Positions 1 through 16,669 are shown, numbered from the stretch's first letter. The stretch is DNA of 64,000 nucleotides from Physella acuta (GCF_028476545.1 NW_026733049.1:137001-201000), one strand, 5' to 3'. The notes: a model not told the origin generated them from the letters alone. Program-made: numbers and translations.

Positions 1-73
1 ATGTTCGGAATTTTTTAAAACCACTTTATCTCCTGATGGGTGAAATATCACGGCCGGTATACGCCTGTTTTCC

Positions 74-171
74 CTATAGGGCTGGTAAGTAGGTCACCAA
101 CCAGTTCTACGACTCAATAAAACCTGCATGAACTATAGAACTGGTTGATGACCTACTTACCAGCCCTATAG
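74..171. repeat. 98-bp foldback hairpin (MITE-like)
   Basis: Two 36-bp arms (74-109 and 136-171) starting CTATAGGGCTGGTAAGTAGG are inverted copies with one mismatch, around a 26-bp loop. This is the form of a small foldback element or MITE; I see no clear target-site duplication. It lies upstream of the first NXPE gene A exon in the window, so probably in an intron of that gene. The rest of 1-535 shows no coding signal. Confidence 0.7.
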
Positions 172-535
172 CCATGTATGTTTGAGCAGATCTCTGGTAA
201 CCTTTATGGTAACTGTGTAGTCTCAACAGAAACCCAGAACAATACTTCGAACATTACGTGAGATCTATATCTATGCCAGCTACTCTCTGCAATATGTACA
301 GGTGTGCTCTCAATATCATCCGAATAACGTTTCAGTATGTTTTCAGTGCAGTTTCAGCGCAGTTGCGATTGTGTGTGCTAAGGCCCCACTAGGATCTCGC
401 TTACCTCTCATTATGTCTTCGAATAGCTTGTTAAGATAATCTATAATTACAGAAGCTCGTGTTAAAAAAATCAAATGTATATTTTTAAAAATCATTTGTA
501 AAAATATATACGATAAACGATGTTTAAACTTCCAG

Positions 536-3906
<3,371 letters not shown>

Positions 3907-3948
3907 AATTGGTTACGATTAGGTTTGAAACAGTAACTACTCAGTATT

Positions 3949-4056
3949 AGAACTTCGACTATCATTTGAACCGTGAGATTATCAAATTCTTTCTTTCTAG
4001 TGCTAATATTGATTACGATTAGGTTAGAAATAGGACCTACTCAGTATTACATGTGC
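3949..4056 (+). repeat. Partial duplicate of the gene A 3' coding end
   Basis: Directly after the gene A stop, about 105 bp repeat the preceding stretch (3835-3948): AACTTCGACTATCATTTGAACC..., GAGATTATCAAATTCTTTC and GATTACGATTAGGTTAGAAA, all diverged from the exon end and first 3' UTR bases. It lies after the stop codon, so it is not translated; it is a tandem duplication relic in the 3' UTR. Confidence 0.7.
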
Positions 4057-4394
4057 ATACATTATGTTTTAACAAGTATCCATGGGCATATTATTAACCA
4101 AAATATGAAATTTCATCGAAACGCTTTAATTATAAAATTTTTCATTCTTGGTTTTTAGAATTATTTTAGTGATTTATAGTGGACACCGTTTAAAAAATTA
4201 CATAGATTCCATGAAAGCAAACAAAAATTGTTTAACTACCGGCGATAACATAATAATTTAATATAACAATGTGTAGATTGTTGTAGGCATTACTTACGAT
4301 ATGAGCACATTTGTATTTAAAACATATTTTAATAGTTTTGCTATCTTTCGGTAAGCATTGTTTCATAATTATTTATTTGTATTATTGACATTAA

Positions 4395-4400
4395 AATAAA
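4395..4400 (+). terminator. Candidate polyadenylation signal, NXPE gene A
   Basis: AATAAA about 490 bases after the gene A stop codon. Chosen by sequence and position only; other A-rich stretches are nearby. Confidence 0.35.
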
Positions 4401-6117
4401 ATGTCCTGTCAATATAAATGGTAAACTGTTTGTTTGATTGAATTGATCTATGAAATGTAATGTAATTATAAGTATAATTAAATGTTGTTATTATATTTAT
4501 TTTATTGTGGTCGAATAATCAGCTTGAAAGTTTTAGCCATGCTGGAATATTATGTCTCTTTCAATTTGTATGAAATACCAGCGTACCGCGTTGTTGCGAT
4601 CTCATAACTTAAGTTTAAGGACTACTATGATAATATAAAATTGTTAGTTTGTGTATTTATAGACTTTTGACAAAATGTTATGTCCCACCTATCGCTGTCG
4701 TTGTTGTAACAACAGAAGCATGTTGCACCAGAAAATAAGACAGACCTACGATACACTTTAATCACCCTCGCACAAGGGCGAGGTAGAACACCCTTTGTCG
4801 ACCGTCAGGACTGTCGCAGTGCTCTCGTGGGAGCCACTGCAGTGACCTCGAGCGCCGCCCTGTTTCTGTTTGGTAATAGATTGTTGTACACGAGAGTATG
4901 GCGCTCTTTAAAACAAATGTAGGTGACATAGAGCTCAAAGGGGTGCACTTCTGCCACATATGATCGACGCCAAATCAACTGTCCCCAGTTCTGGTAGTCG
5001 CAGGGAAACTTGTGTCGCACAACAGCACACTACCTCCAGTCAGTTTCTTTTACGCATCTATTTAGGGAACCCTACTCGGACGAAATAAAAAACATAACTT
5101 GTATACAAAATACCTACTTAAACAAGGCTGCAGGCCATCAGATTTTCAGTTTTGTTGTATCCCAGAAATGTTCATAGACAAAGGGAAATAATCGATGTAT
5201 TTTTATTTCAAAATAATCCAAGCCTGATCCACATTAAATACGCCTGCTGTTTAGTCTTGTATTTAAATTAATATTGTTATCTCCCCTTTGATGATTGAAT
5301 TCGTTCATCTTTTAATTAAATTTTAATGCCTAAGCTTATTTGTAATGAGATAAATGATAAATTACGCTGCATAAGAATTGGTTAAAATTTAGTTACAATA
5401 TATGTCACAACCTCACAGACACTGTGAATAAAAAAAAACGAATAAAAAATCTTCAGTTTATAACATAAACATTAATTCCCCTGACAAGTGATCTTTTAAA
5501 AACCTGTTAAGTTATGAAATATTCCCTTATGGACTACAACTGTATCTGGAACGAGGTAACACAAAAAATATATTTATTTCGTTATTTAATTCCACTAGAA
5601 GCGTGTATTAATATATTTCGTTCTTTAATTCCTATTGTTAGATAACTTTACTTAAAACCTTTAAAATACATTTGTATTGTTATCTCCCCTGGGTAAACAG
5701 ATGAGCCATCTACTTCAAAGAAAAGGGCACTTCTTTGTTGATTATTTTCCACTAAAGCCATATATATAACACTTCTTTTTTAATACAGGATATACACACA
5801 TTTCGTCCAAACTATACATTTTTTTAAAAAAAGTTAAAATGCGTTTTATTTTTGTAATCTAATTATATTTTTTTAAAGGTGATGGTTTCTGTAAATTGAT
5901 ATTTTAAATAAAAGTATGAAATGTATATCCCAGCTACATTTTTTTTTCTTCTTTTTTGTTTCCATTTTAAAACTGATCCGTGAGTTTTAGATCTTTAGAA
6001 TTATTGAACACTAGTTCAATAGTTAGAATTTTGTTTTATACCTTGAGTTTTAGATTTTTAGAATTATTGAACCTTAGTTCAATACAATTTTGTTTTATAC
6101 CTCTATATGAATTTACC
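4401..6117. other. Intergenic, AT-rich
   Basis: No gene seen. About 4760-5060 is a GC-richer patch, probably an old unclassified repeat: its GCTCTTTAAAACAAAT and AGAGCTCAAAGGGG stretches resemble 49020-49065 in the window. About 5980-6090 holds a short imprecise direct repeat (TTGAGTTTTAGATTTTTAGA type). The rest looks unique. Confidence 0.5.
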
Positions 6118-6125
6118 GACACAAC

Positions 6126-6487
<362 letters not shown>

Positions 6488-6634
6488 GACACAACACAGA
6501 CACAGCGATAATTAAATTCGACACAATTTGCATACCAATCAAACAAAATAGTGCTAATTAAACCCTGCGAATAAAATATGGATCCCTGATCAACACAAAA
6601 TTAAACAACATCTCTTGATATTTTCAAATATTTT

Positions 6635-6740
6635 TTTAGCTGACGCTATCACTAGTTATCACTGACTTCAACCAACCCGGATTCAATCTCGCGACATTCA
6701 GGCTTGCAGTGCAGCGCCCTACCTCTAGGTTACACTCTCC
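6635..6740 (-). mobile_element. tRNA-derived SINE head (fragment)
   Basis: On the minus strand it reads CTAGAGGTAGGGCGCTGCACTGC...GAGATTGAATCCGGG, the box A/box B layout of a tRNA-derived SINE promoter. It does not fold as an intact tRNA by eye. Orientation from the box order. Confidence 0.45.
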
Positions 6741-7934
6741 ATGTTACGTTTACTGTCAAATTATCATTCAGTTGTTATAAGTAAATAGACGATTCAATAT
6801 TGTCTATATCCACAATCCGTCTACACGTCAAAATCACAGTTTCGGATTAATCGACCTGAGGTCTTGTGATCTTATCTTCGTGCGCAAGCCTAAACCTAAG
6901 CGGAAGTCTTAGACCTAGTTTTGGAGTTTTTATCAAACAGGTAATAAGTTCGCCATTTTCATGTTTGTGTATTTTGAATGTAAGTTTTAAGAATTTTTTT
7001 CAAGTTTTCTGGGATGCTTTATAAAACAAACCATATAAAACTAATTCTATCAAAAGTAAGGTATTTTGTTTTAAACTGAGTTTATTTTGTAAAGCTTTAT
7101 TTGTAGAGTTTCTTTTGTAGAGTTTCTTTTGTAGAGTTTCTTTTGTAGAGTTTCTTTTGTGAAGTTTGTATAAAGATTTTGTTATATAGAGTATCTTTTA
7201 TAGAATCTTTATGATGCTAACACCAAGAAGGGATGAAGAAGCTGTCCTAAAAATAGCCAGCGTTCCTTCTAAAAACCCTGTCATCCCTCCCACCCCTTCC
7301 CACGACTTTAGTATTTAACAGATTTATTAATATTTAGGGGATTCATTTTGTTTTATGGCTAGACCTCCAATTTTATTGTTTTGTTTACAATTATTTTTAA
7401 TACGTTGACCACGACTCGCTAATTATTTAGAAAATTCAAATGCTTTGTCCACTAGAAATACTGACTAATTAATAAGTGTGACCACTAGGTCAAAAATTTT
7501 GCCAATTTTAGAGGAAGAAATTTTTTTTTATCGATGAAGTTTGTATACTGATTACATAATGTAGTTACTTTATCCGCTATTATCAAGAGTGTTGCTACGA
7601 CACCACACTAAACAATTTACGGTAAAAACATCTGGTTTTAATTGCATATACGATTTATCAAAGTTAATCATTAAGCACAGCCATAAAATATTTCGAAAAA
7701 GAGAGAAGGCTGGCACCGTTTAAGCAGTTTAAAATTTCAAAAAGAAAGCTATGTTTAGCTGATACGAAATAATAGTGGCCGGTGTTGGAATAACCAAATA
7801 AGAGGTCAAAACTGACCATAGGGTGTAATTCTTTATATAGAGCTGAAATGTTACAGAGTAAAATAATTAGAGTTTCGAAATAAAAGAATAGGTTCTTGTA
7901 TGTAAAACCTGCGTTGAAATTTGTGCGTGTTATA

Positions 7935-7984
<50 letters not shown>

Positions 7985-10390
7985 CATTGGCATATTATAG
8001 AATGATAGATCCATATAATTTTGTGTTTGAAATTTTGAGAATATTAGTAATTGGTATATTAACGATTAGGTTAGAGATTAAGCTTCTAAATTATGTATTA
8101 AACATTTTATCAGTGTATGACTTAACTAGGTTAAAAAATAAAAAGGTCCCAGTCAAAAATTTTCACAAAATAGACCTGTCAAATCCATTCCAGTTTTTGG
8201 AATAAACTTATCTCTTATCGTTTGAATAGCTCTGACTGTAGATTGAGTTCACACAGAACACCAACCCATCACTCCTAGCTTGAATGAATCACCCGCCTAA
8301 ATGTAACTCTTCCAACCATACATTAAAACACTTGGTACTTTTATTTTTGACTGTCATTTTGCTTAACAGCGCCACATTTATACATTCTTTGAGCTCCCGC
8401 CGTTCACTTAGCTCCCGTATTGACAAACTAGGTTTGGTTTTGAGCTTAACTGTCGTCAGCTAATATGTCATTCTAATTACTGAAACTATCTAAAATAATG
8501 TACATTTATTTATTGCTTAATTTAGTGAATTAAAGGAGTACATTCACTCAAATGGATTAGGACCCTTCACCCCCCCCCCCCCCCCCGTACACACGTTCAG
8601 GGCTAATGTATGAGCCGATATTGGTTCCTATTATGCTATATGTAGTGACATAATCAGTTATGACAGTCTTTTAAATGTTAGCCAGATTTTTTATATTATT
8701 TTGTAACAATTACATGAATTCATCATTTTCTTTTGTTTGCCCTCAAGACACATTGGGCAGCCAAAAAAAAGTGTTCAACTTTCGCCAGTCTCGGCAACTT
8801 GATTGCAGTTTTATTTTAATGTTGGTCGCATTTCGAGCCCTTCATTGACACACCCCACCCTCACCCGCCTTTGATTTGCTCCGCTGAAGTCCTAGGGTGT
8901 GTCTATGGGGGGGGGGGGGGATATAAGACACTGAAAATCCACCCTTTCTGCTATACCTAAATTGTAGTTAAGAATCGTACAATGTACACACGTTAAGGAT
9001 CATGTATAACTTATACAAAAAAACACATTTAAAAAATTAGGCCAACCTCTAGTCAAGTATTAAATAACCGAAATTTAACTTAGACAAACAACCCAGTAGG
9101 CTAACACTATTATACTACCATTTTAGAGACTCCACCCACCCCACCCCTCACACAATCCCGTGCACATAAAAACTAGAACAGGTCCTGCTTTTTTCGCAAA
9201 CTCTAGGATTCTACCACGATCTACACTTTTTTAAATTTAAATTCAGATTTTTTTTTAGTTTCAGAAGTGGTTACACGGAGGGGGGGGGGGGGTTGCGAGT
9301 GGGGTATCGTCCGCAAAAAAACCGACTTGTGTAGATTGGGGGAAGGATTTGTGTCCCAGAGGACGACTATATATTGAATTTAACATTAAAATATTTACCC
9401 AACACAATTAGTTGCTCAAGAACGCAACATCCATCCTGTTGTCTATACGGTTTAAATATTCGTACATTTGTCCATTTTTAAACGGTTGTGCTCGTGTTTA
9501 ATTTTAAATAGAAAAGCAGCTCAGCTTGTAATGAAATCACGGCTTTTGTATTTCTAAAGTTCTTAAGCTAGCTATGAAAAAAATACTACTATAACCTTCA
9601 GCTATGCTAAAATCTGTCAAAATGCATTTCAACCAGAACCTCATATACATTTCACGTTTAAAAATATGTTCTGCAACAGTTAGTAAATTTCCGACTTCAC
9701 GATTCCATCCACGAGGGTGACATAATGACAAAGAGGTTGTTGAATAAAAACTTTAAATATTTCATTAAACCATAATACAAAGGTTTAAGCTATATTGTAA
9801 AACTGGAATCTGACCCTTCCCTCGCTCAAGGAAGTCAAATTATATTATAATTCTATAATAGATTACTCTAATAGAACAGAGGATCAATGGCCCAGATTAA
9901 GTAGAGTTCTATTTCCCTTACTTCATTATTATCGTGTCGTTTTTGTATTAATTTTCTAAACTAAATTTGACACAAAAGGATTTTGAACACGTGAAGTTGG
10001 TTTTTTTTTCATTAGCTAAATGGTAATGTCAACATAGTAGGATAAGCCAGATACAAATGATGGTTTGTTAAACAAATCTAGCGAAACTGCAAAACTAAAG
10101 TATTGGTTTTTAATATAATACACCACATAAAAGGTGTTGAACAAGAACATTTGAAAATGCCACTCAACAAAATAATTACAATAAGAAAATTGATCTCATA
10201 GCTCACAAAAATTGGTAGTCCAGAATAAATAAAAGCTAATCAAATTATGTATCACTAAAGTGGTTCATCTGTGACAGCTATCGAGTTGCGTATTGTTTGA
10301 CTAGAAATATTTAATATAGCCTCAGAGTCAAAACATTTTTTTCAAATTCTCTGCATTAAACAATTTTGAGAAAAAGATTTAAAAAATTAT
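6741..10390. other. Intergenic between NXPE genes A and B
   Basis: No exon recognised on either strand. Contains a 16-bp tandem repeat (7099-7164), a TA tract (7940-7981), homopolymer runs of C (8573-8586) and G (8910-8922, 9279-9292), and otherwise unique AT-rich sequence. Confidence 0.5.
7099..7164. repeat. 16-bp tandem repeat, about 4 units
   Basis: Unit TTTGTAGAGTTTCTTT repeated about four times with few changes; followed by degenerate related sequence to about 7210. Confidence 0.85.
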
Positions 10391-10460
10391 TTTCAGGGAT
10401 TTCAAGGTTTAAAACTTATTTAGTAAATGCTATAACACATTTAAAAAAAATTCTTTACAT

Positions 10461-10680
10461 AATTTTCCATATTTAATTTAGATGTGTGTAGTAAACGTTG
10501 AAACTTATTTTTTATGTCTTTACAGAGATCTTCACATTAAAGATGTGAAGTTAACGTTGAAAATGATTTTTTAAAAATATCTTTACAGAAATATCCAGTT
10601 TTAAGATGTGTGCATTGAATGTTGAAACAGATTTTTAAACAATTTTTTACAGAACTCTCCAGGTTTAAAATGTGTAGGGT
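10461..10680 (+). repeat. About 64-bp tandem repeat carrying 3' splice acceptors, leading into the NXPE B start codon
   Basis: Three full units (10461-10525, 10526-10588, 10589-10652) and a partial fourth that contains the start codon. Each unit holds AAGATGTGTG-like and GTTGAAAC sequence and ends in a pyrimidine tract plus TTTACAG, a good 3' splice acceptor. The start ATGTGTAG of gene B (10670) aligns with the AGATGTGTG segment of the other units. The acceptors could splice an upstream 5' UTR exon to the start exon. Confidence 0.75.
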
Positions 10681-10780
10681 CTGGTGGGAACAAAAAGCTG
10701 TGATCATATTTGCACTTTCTGTTTTCACATTCGTTGCCTTCAGTTTTGAATGGTAGGTTAAATTTTCCCATGTTAGATTA

Positions 10781-10852
<72 letters not shown>

Positions 10853-12722
10853 CAATGATGATTGAAGATTTATAATAGGAATAGTATAATTATTTGTGTT
10901 ACGGCTGTAATCAACACCAAAATAAAACTCATAATTTAAGCTATTTTATAGTCATTTTCTTTAACAGCTACTTGGGTAGGGGCCAATTTGTAAATCGATT
11001 TTAGTTTTCAATAAATTATCAATTTTAAAACCTTCGAATTTGAATACTATTTTAGATTATTTTTTATTTAATCTTTTTTATTTTCGGCAGGCTGCTGACA
11101 CTCAATTCTATTGAGACAAGATTCAAACAGGATCCGATTCTTCTTCATGGGGATATGGATGTCCATTACGTCCAGGCCTCTGTCCCTGAGTTCTGGAGTG
11201 ATCACCCTTTAGACATTTATGAAGCTTTCGCCCAACATTCCTTCAAGACTCTGGACACATGTAACAACGTTTGTCCTCGTGGTGCACCAGTGTGCACAGC
11301 TAAAACAAACCAAGAGTTTAGAGACCTCATACAGGAAGATTTAATACAACAGAAGCCTTTTCTCGACAGAGGGCAGTATGTTTACAGCTGGGAGAAAAAT
11401 TATTTGAGTTACCCGCCCCTGATTGACTCCAAGACGCTGCCTAGTCTGACGTTGTCAAGGGTGACGGTGAAGAACTTCACAAAGAGCGTGGTGACGTGTC
11501 ACTTGTTCGAGACGATACAGGGTCGGCTGGATGTCGTAAATGGCTACGGGTGTCAGAGAACTAAGGGAGACGATGTAGTCAGGGTTTGGATGAAGGGAGA
11601 CAATAACACAGACTATGCCTCTGTTGGTGACGTCACAGACCTGCGCAATGGAAGCTATTTGTTTTCAGTCAAATGTTTATGGCCTGGATTTTCCACCGTA
11701 AATATGTTTTTTAAATTTAAAAAAAAAAACATTTTTTACTAGACTTTCACTACTTGCTTTCTTTTCATTCATTTTGGCTTAAGACACAATCAACACTTTG
11801 ACAAAGACAGAGGCGTAGCGATGGGGGGGGGGCGACAAAAAAAAGTGTTTGTAAAAACAAATTAAAATGTCATATTAGCTGCATTTTTGCAGTTTGATGG
11901 GAGGGGTGCAAATCGAAAGTTTGAACGGGGGGGGGGGGGGTGCAAATCGAAAGTTTGGGGGGAGGGGGGGGGTTCAAATAGAAAAGTTGAGGAAGGTTGC
12001 AAATCGAAAGTTTGAGGGGGGGTTGCAAATCGAAAGTTTGCTCCCGGGGGGGGGGGCGCCAAATTGAAAGTTTGTCCCCGGGCGCCGGGAAGGGTCGCTA
12101 CGCCTACAAAGAACTTGTTATGTGGATATTTAATTTTATCTCTAACTATAACATTCGCCTCATTTTGAAAAAGTAAAAAAAATGAATTCCCCTTTTAAAT
12201 TAAAGCTCCAAAGGCAAGTGAAGTAGAGTTCAACTGTTTCTCTGTCCTATGAAATCGCAAGAACATTACTATGCCCAGCCGCCTTTATTTTTATGAACGT
12301 GAGTCAGGTTCCCCTAAGAGCTAGGCGGACTTTAGACGTCTTACGATTTGAACCCAGATTTGAACTCGAAGATCTCAATTCTAACGATCTTTTAAATAAC
12401 ATGTATATCCCCGCCTTCTTCCTCTTTGACTGTGGATTACATTAAACACCTAAATGATTTTGTTTCTTACTGACAGCTTATCCCGCCCAACTTTCATTCT
12501 AGTGTTTCCCTTCGTATACATGGAGTTTAATCCTACAGCTCAACGTCGCCGTGTCCTACCCACGGGAGTTATAAGGATCGTCATCCACCAGATTCACGTC
12601 GGCGCCTCTATGTATATGACGGGACGGTTCGTGAAGGGAGGTGTCAAAGAGGTAGTTTCATGTGATCAAAACATGGCTAATTAACCGTTACATTAATTAT
12701 ATAACACACACGTATAAACATA

Positions 12723-12762
<40 letters not shown>

Positions 12763-15700
12763 TAAGACAAGTTACTGCTTATTATTGTTCACTCATGAGA
12801 CCTCTGACACATTTTAGCGACCAAGTTCATCCATAAACTCTACCGCATTGGCCGGTGACCTTTCGCGGTGGTTCGAACTCGGGACATTTCGGTTTAGCAA
12901 CCATTAGCTTTACCGACTCGACCAAACAACAAAAGCTAGTTTATTAGTTTATTTTCAGTAGTTTAAAATTGCCGTAGGGGTAGGGTGAATGCAAGATAAA
13001 GGAAAGAGTTCAGTGAATCTTTAATATCTATCGACCATTTAAATATCTTGTAATTGTCACTCCTCGAGAAAGTTTTACACGCTGTTGTAGACTAAGTCTA
13101 CACGTATTTAAGTTTACAGAGCAAAGAATATTTGGATTCGCGTTGTTATGCAAGTTTTTTTCTGGCATATAAAATAGAACAAAAGCAAAGCAATGTGCAG
13201 TTTGTGAAAAAAAAATCTAAAAACAAAAAAAAAAAAAAAAAGATTAAAAGCGCTGATATAAAAAAAGGACCTTATATTAAGTTCTGTGCAAATAGACCAA
13301 TGCACTGCCAACAAAGAGGAGTTAAGCGTTTGCATGAATCTTGTGACATAGAGCAAATAAAATGTAGAATCCGGATCGTATAATCTTCTGCAGGCCTGAA
13401 TTATTGATTTAGGAAGAAGGGAGCTTTTGATCTTTTGATATTGGAATGCTCAGACGTAAATGACTCAACGCAAACATGAAACGACGTTTACAGTAGGTTT
13501 TACAACAAGGCCAATACCCGTGTTTTATATCATAGCAAAGTTCTTGGTGAAACGTCGACAAATATCCATTAAGTAGATGACTAATTTAAAATTCTTTAGT
13601 CAGTGTTAGAAATATTTTTTCTCAACGTTTTAAGGTTTCATTGACAAAACTTCTCTTGAGAAATTTCGTCATTGAAATGAGTCCTCAAAATATTTTTTCT
13701 TTGTTGTTGTCATTGAGATATCTGTTAATCAGATAATTTAGTCTGCATCTATGTTCTAATAATGTTCTGGGATAATTTGAGCAACCTGTGCTTCACCTGT
13801 CACCAGGAAACAATATGTTTTAACACACCAAATATCCCGGGGTGGGAGTGCATATGTAACTTCAGCACTCTGGGCTACGACAGTTTTTACTGTGGTAGAC
13901 CCAGAGACTCAAGGTAGGTCAGTGTTATTTCAAGTTGGATTTTTGCTTTTATTATCAATTATACAAACTATTCAATTATTTCATACATTAATATCGAAAC
14001 AGGAGTTTAATTAATATATGTATGTGTGTATTTGTGTGTGTGTGAATGTGTGTGTGTGTGAAATTTTAATCTTGCAGGTTAACGTGCAATGACTGGGTTG
14101 ACGGAGACAGGCTACACAATCCTCCACCTCATGACGTCACACCGGCTGAGCGTGATTTACTTAAATCAATAAGAAGGTATTGAACACACACGCACGCACA
14201 TACACACAACAGTGGTGGTATGGGAACGTAAGAATGACTATAGAATTCCGATAAATATTAATTTCCTTTATTCTATAATTATACCACTACTTAAAATGCC
14301 AAGAGGCAGCTACTCAAAAGCAAGTTAACAGAAACATTCATTGTTTAAATTGCGATGAGACAATGGTTCTTGGTTGAGTGGTTGACTGAATAATAATCTA
14401 ACTACAGGTGATCAATGACCTTAAATAATAAAGAGGATACAAATATTGCAATGGATCTGATTCTGCTTTTAATTGCAGCAAACCCTCACAGAAAGTTATA
14501 CAGCATGACATAAAGATATTGACTGAAAACATAGGTATTGTATAGAGCCTAGTGTTAGTTTATTAGTGTCTGTAAGTGTTAATTGGTCGGTGTCAATAAA
14601 CTCCCAAACTTGTCGGTGGAAATGAACTTGTAGGTGTTTAAATTCCACATGGAGTTAAAATATGCTTTGTGCTTAAAATTCCTAAGTGAAGGTCTTTAGC
14701 CTGCAAATTTTTTTTATCACCGCTCAAAAAAGTATAGGTAAGATTGCTCTTTAAACATAGAGATCTATTGGTCAGCTTAAGTAAAATTGACCTGTTTCTT
14801 CGGCTCAGCATATGACTGGATAGTGTGGTCATCAGAGCTTTTTACAAAATGGACACAGAGACATCCTACAGTCACAATGACGAACCGAGATCTATCGAGA
14901 CCCTTGATGCCTTCCCCGCAAAAAGTATAGGTTAACTTGATTTTATGATTATTTTATACCTCTCTTTATATCACACAAGTCAGAAATCACATAAACAAAA
15001 CATTAGTTTTAAATGTTAGAAAACTATCTAAGTAAAAATAAGCATGCAACCGTTTCAGTTGGCAAACATCACACTAAAATTAAACATGAAGGCTTATTGT
15101 GTTAGCCAGTAATCACGAAATCCACAAACTAGTTAAAGCCTATTTATGTAACAATATGTATTGTATGTTTTCTGTGTTGCAATATGCCATCTACAATGAG
15201 CCTTGTCTAACCCAGAATGTATCTCAAATGGCATATGTGCAAGTAGGGACGAAATCTACATATTTCTTTGTTGTACATCAGTCATGGCATTGGAAGTTAG
15301 ATTATGTGTCATAGTTATATAAAAATATATAGTCTCATCAATTCGTTTCAGGGAACCTTCCTGACCTACCACCTTGTAGAAAGTCCAATAAACGAATCAC
15401 GTGGATAGAAAAATACCCCAAAGGTTTGTGGACACCCGGCAACATCTGGACGTCCCTTGTCTGCAAGACCGAAGACGTCATCACTTCGCGCTGGACACTC
15501 AACTGTCTCAGAGACACAAACGTCTGGATATTCGGGGATTCCAACGCCAGACTCGCCTATTTCACCCTGAACTATCTAACACAGTGTATCAAAAGTGAAG
15601 GCGGGTGGCCGCTGAAAGGACGGTGCTACGTTCCTGAATACAACATCACCATCAATCTCATTCCACACGAGCCACCGAGGTATTCGCTATTTAGGCGTTC

Positions 15701-16115
15701 AGACAACTTCACGGGAGTTCCTGATTTTATACAGACTCTACCCGCTAACGAGAAACATGTTCTAATCATCCATTACTATCTCCACTTTACCCCAGCTCAT
15801 CTCAGCGTGTTGTCGTTACGCATGCGCAAACTACGGACTGCATTGGAAGTATTGTTTGCGAAGAACCCGAATATTCTTGTTGGGTTGAGAGGACCCCATA
15901 TAGTTTCCTTGTATTACCCAAACCACGCCGTAGGGGGTGATCCCTTAGGACCCCAGTTCTTGGAGCTGATAAGGAAACGGTTGAGGGGTTTGGAGGACAA
16001 GGTCGTGTTTTTAGACCTGTGGGAGATGTCTATTGGTATAGAGAACTTGGACTATCATCCTCCACAATACTTGAGCCGTGAGATGATCAAATTCTTTCTA
16101 TCGTTCCAGTGCTAA
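10670..16115 (+). CDS. NXPE family protein (PC-esterase domain), gene B; exon 3 frameshifted
   Basis: Seven exons: 10670-10752, 11091-11697, 12539-12651, 13807-13913, 14078-14176, 14479-14534, 15352-16115 (stop TAA). All are GT-AG and phases match gene A. Exon 1 encodes a short cytosolic N-terminus (MCRVWWEQK) and a membrane anchor at about residues 10-26, giving a type II protein. Exon 2 is the NXPE N-terminal region with several Cys. The PC-esterase domain in the last exon has FGDSNARL and LDYHPPQ. Exon 3 is 113 bp against 114 in gene A: one base is missing after CGGGAGTT, so the frame ends about 11 residues into that exon, near residue 242 of an expected 609. All other exons are open, so this is either a very young pseudogene or an assembly base error. 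A second start is unlikely to rescue the domain. Confidence 0.85.
10787..10850. repeat. (TA)n microsatellite
   Basis: Pure TA tract in intron 1 of NXPE gene B. Confidence 0.95.
11808..12105. mobile_element. hAT-type MITE with poly-G and repeated internal motif
   Basis: Starts CAGAGGCGTAGCGATGGG and ends with TCGCTACGCCT, its inverted match. Both flanks contain ACAAAGA, compatible with a slightly eroded 8-bp target duplication. The interior repeats GCAAATCGAAAGTTTG several times between G runs, the family's hallmark. It lies in intron 2 of NXPE gene B. Confidence 0.75.
12215..12385 (-). mobile_element. Degenerate SINE copy
   Basis: GTGAAGTAGAGTTCAACTG, CCCAGCCGCCTTTA and AGAGCTAGGCGGACTT match the order of blocks in the better copy at 49445-49665. 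In intron 2 of NXPE gene B. Confidence 0.55.
12725..12930 (-). mobile_element. TA tract followed by a tRNA-derived SINE head
   Basis: A (TA)n run at 12725-12766. Then about 12800-12930 reads on the minus strand as GGTCGAGTCGGTAAAGCTAATGG...GAGTTCGAACCACC, with an A-box-like and a B-box (GAGTTCGAACC) segment. This is likely a SINE with a TA-rich tail, in intron 3 of gene B. The rest of that intron (12931-13806) has an A-rich run (13207-13245) and nothing else recognised. Confidence 0.5.
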
Positions 16116-16382
16116 TATTGATTAGATTTTGGTTAGAAATAGTATCTATTTATTAGAGATCAGTATTACTTGAGACTTATGATTACATTATAACATTGTT
16201 TTAACAAATATTTTGCCTATTTGCGCATTCTTTATAATATATTACAATTCAAACGATACTCTTTTATATAGTTATATAATATATTTTATATCTAGTTATT
16301 AAAACAACTAAAATTTATTAAAAATAATACTACTACCCCCTTTTTTAAATATTTGAGTAGAATTAATGTAAGCATAGTTTTT

Positions 16383-16388
16383 AATAAA
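16383..16388 (+). terminator. Candidate polyadenylation signal, NXPE gene B
   Basis: AATAAA about 270 bases past the gene B stop; a second, GAATAAAATAA, lies about 25 bases on. Assigned by position only. Confidence 0.35.
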
Positions 16389-16669
16389 CACAAAAAGAAG
16401 TTTTGTACATGAATAAAATAACGTATACAAATCAGGCTGCATTAATTTTATTTTAATCTTACGGTATGTGCGTGTATTGTTGTTTTATAATTAATTTAAA
16501 ACATAATTTTAGAAATTTTTTATTACTTATTTATTTGTAAAATTGATATTAGCTTAAATTCATTGACACATTCTGTGATGCAACAGTATATCAATATAAA
16601 TGAAGGTCGGTTAATTATTTTCTTATTTATATATTAAAATAAATATGACAAAATGGAATTACCTCATAT

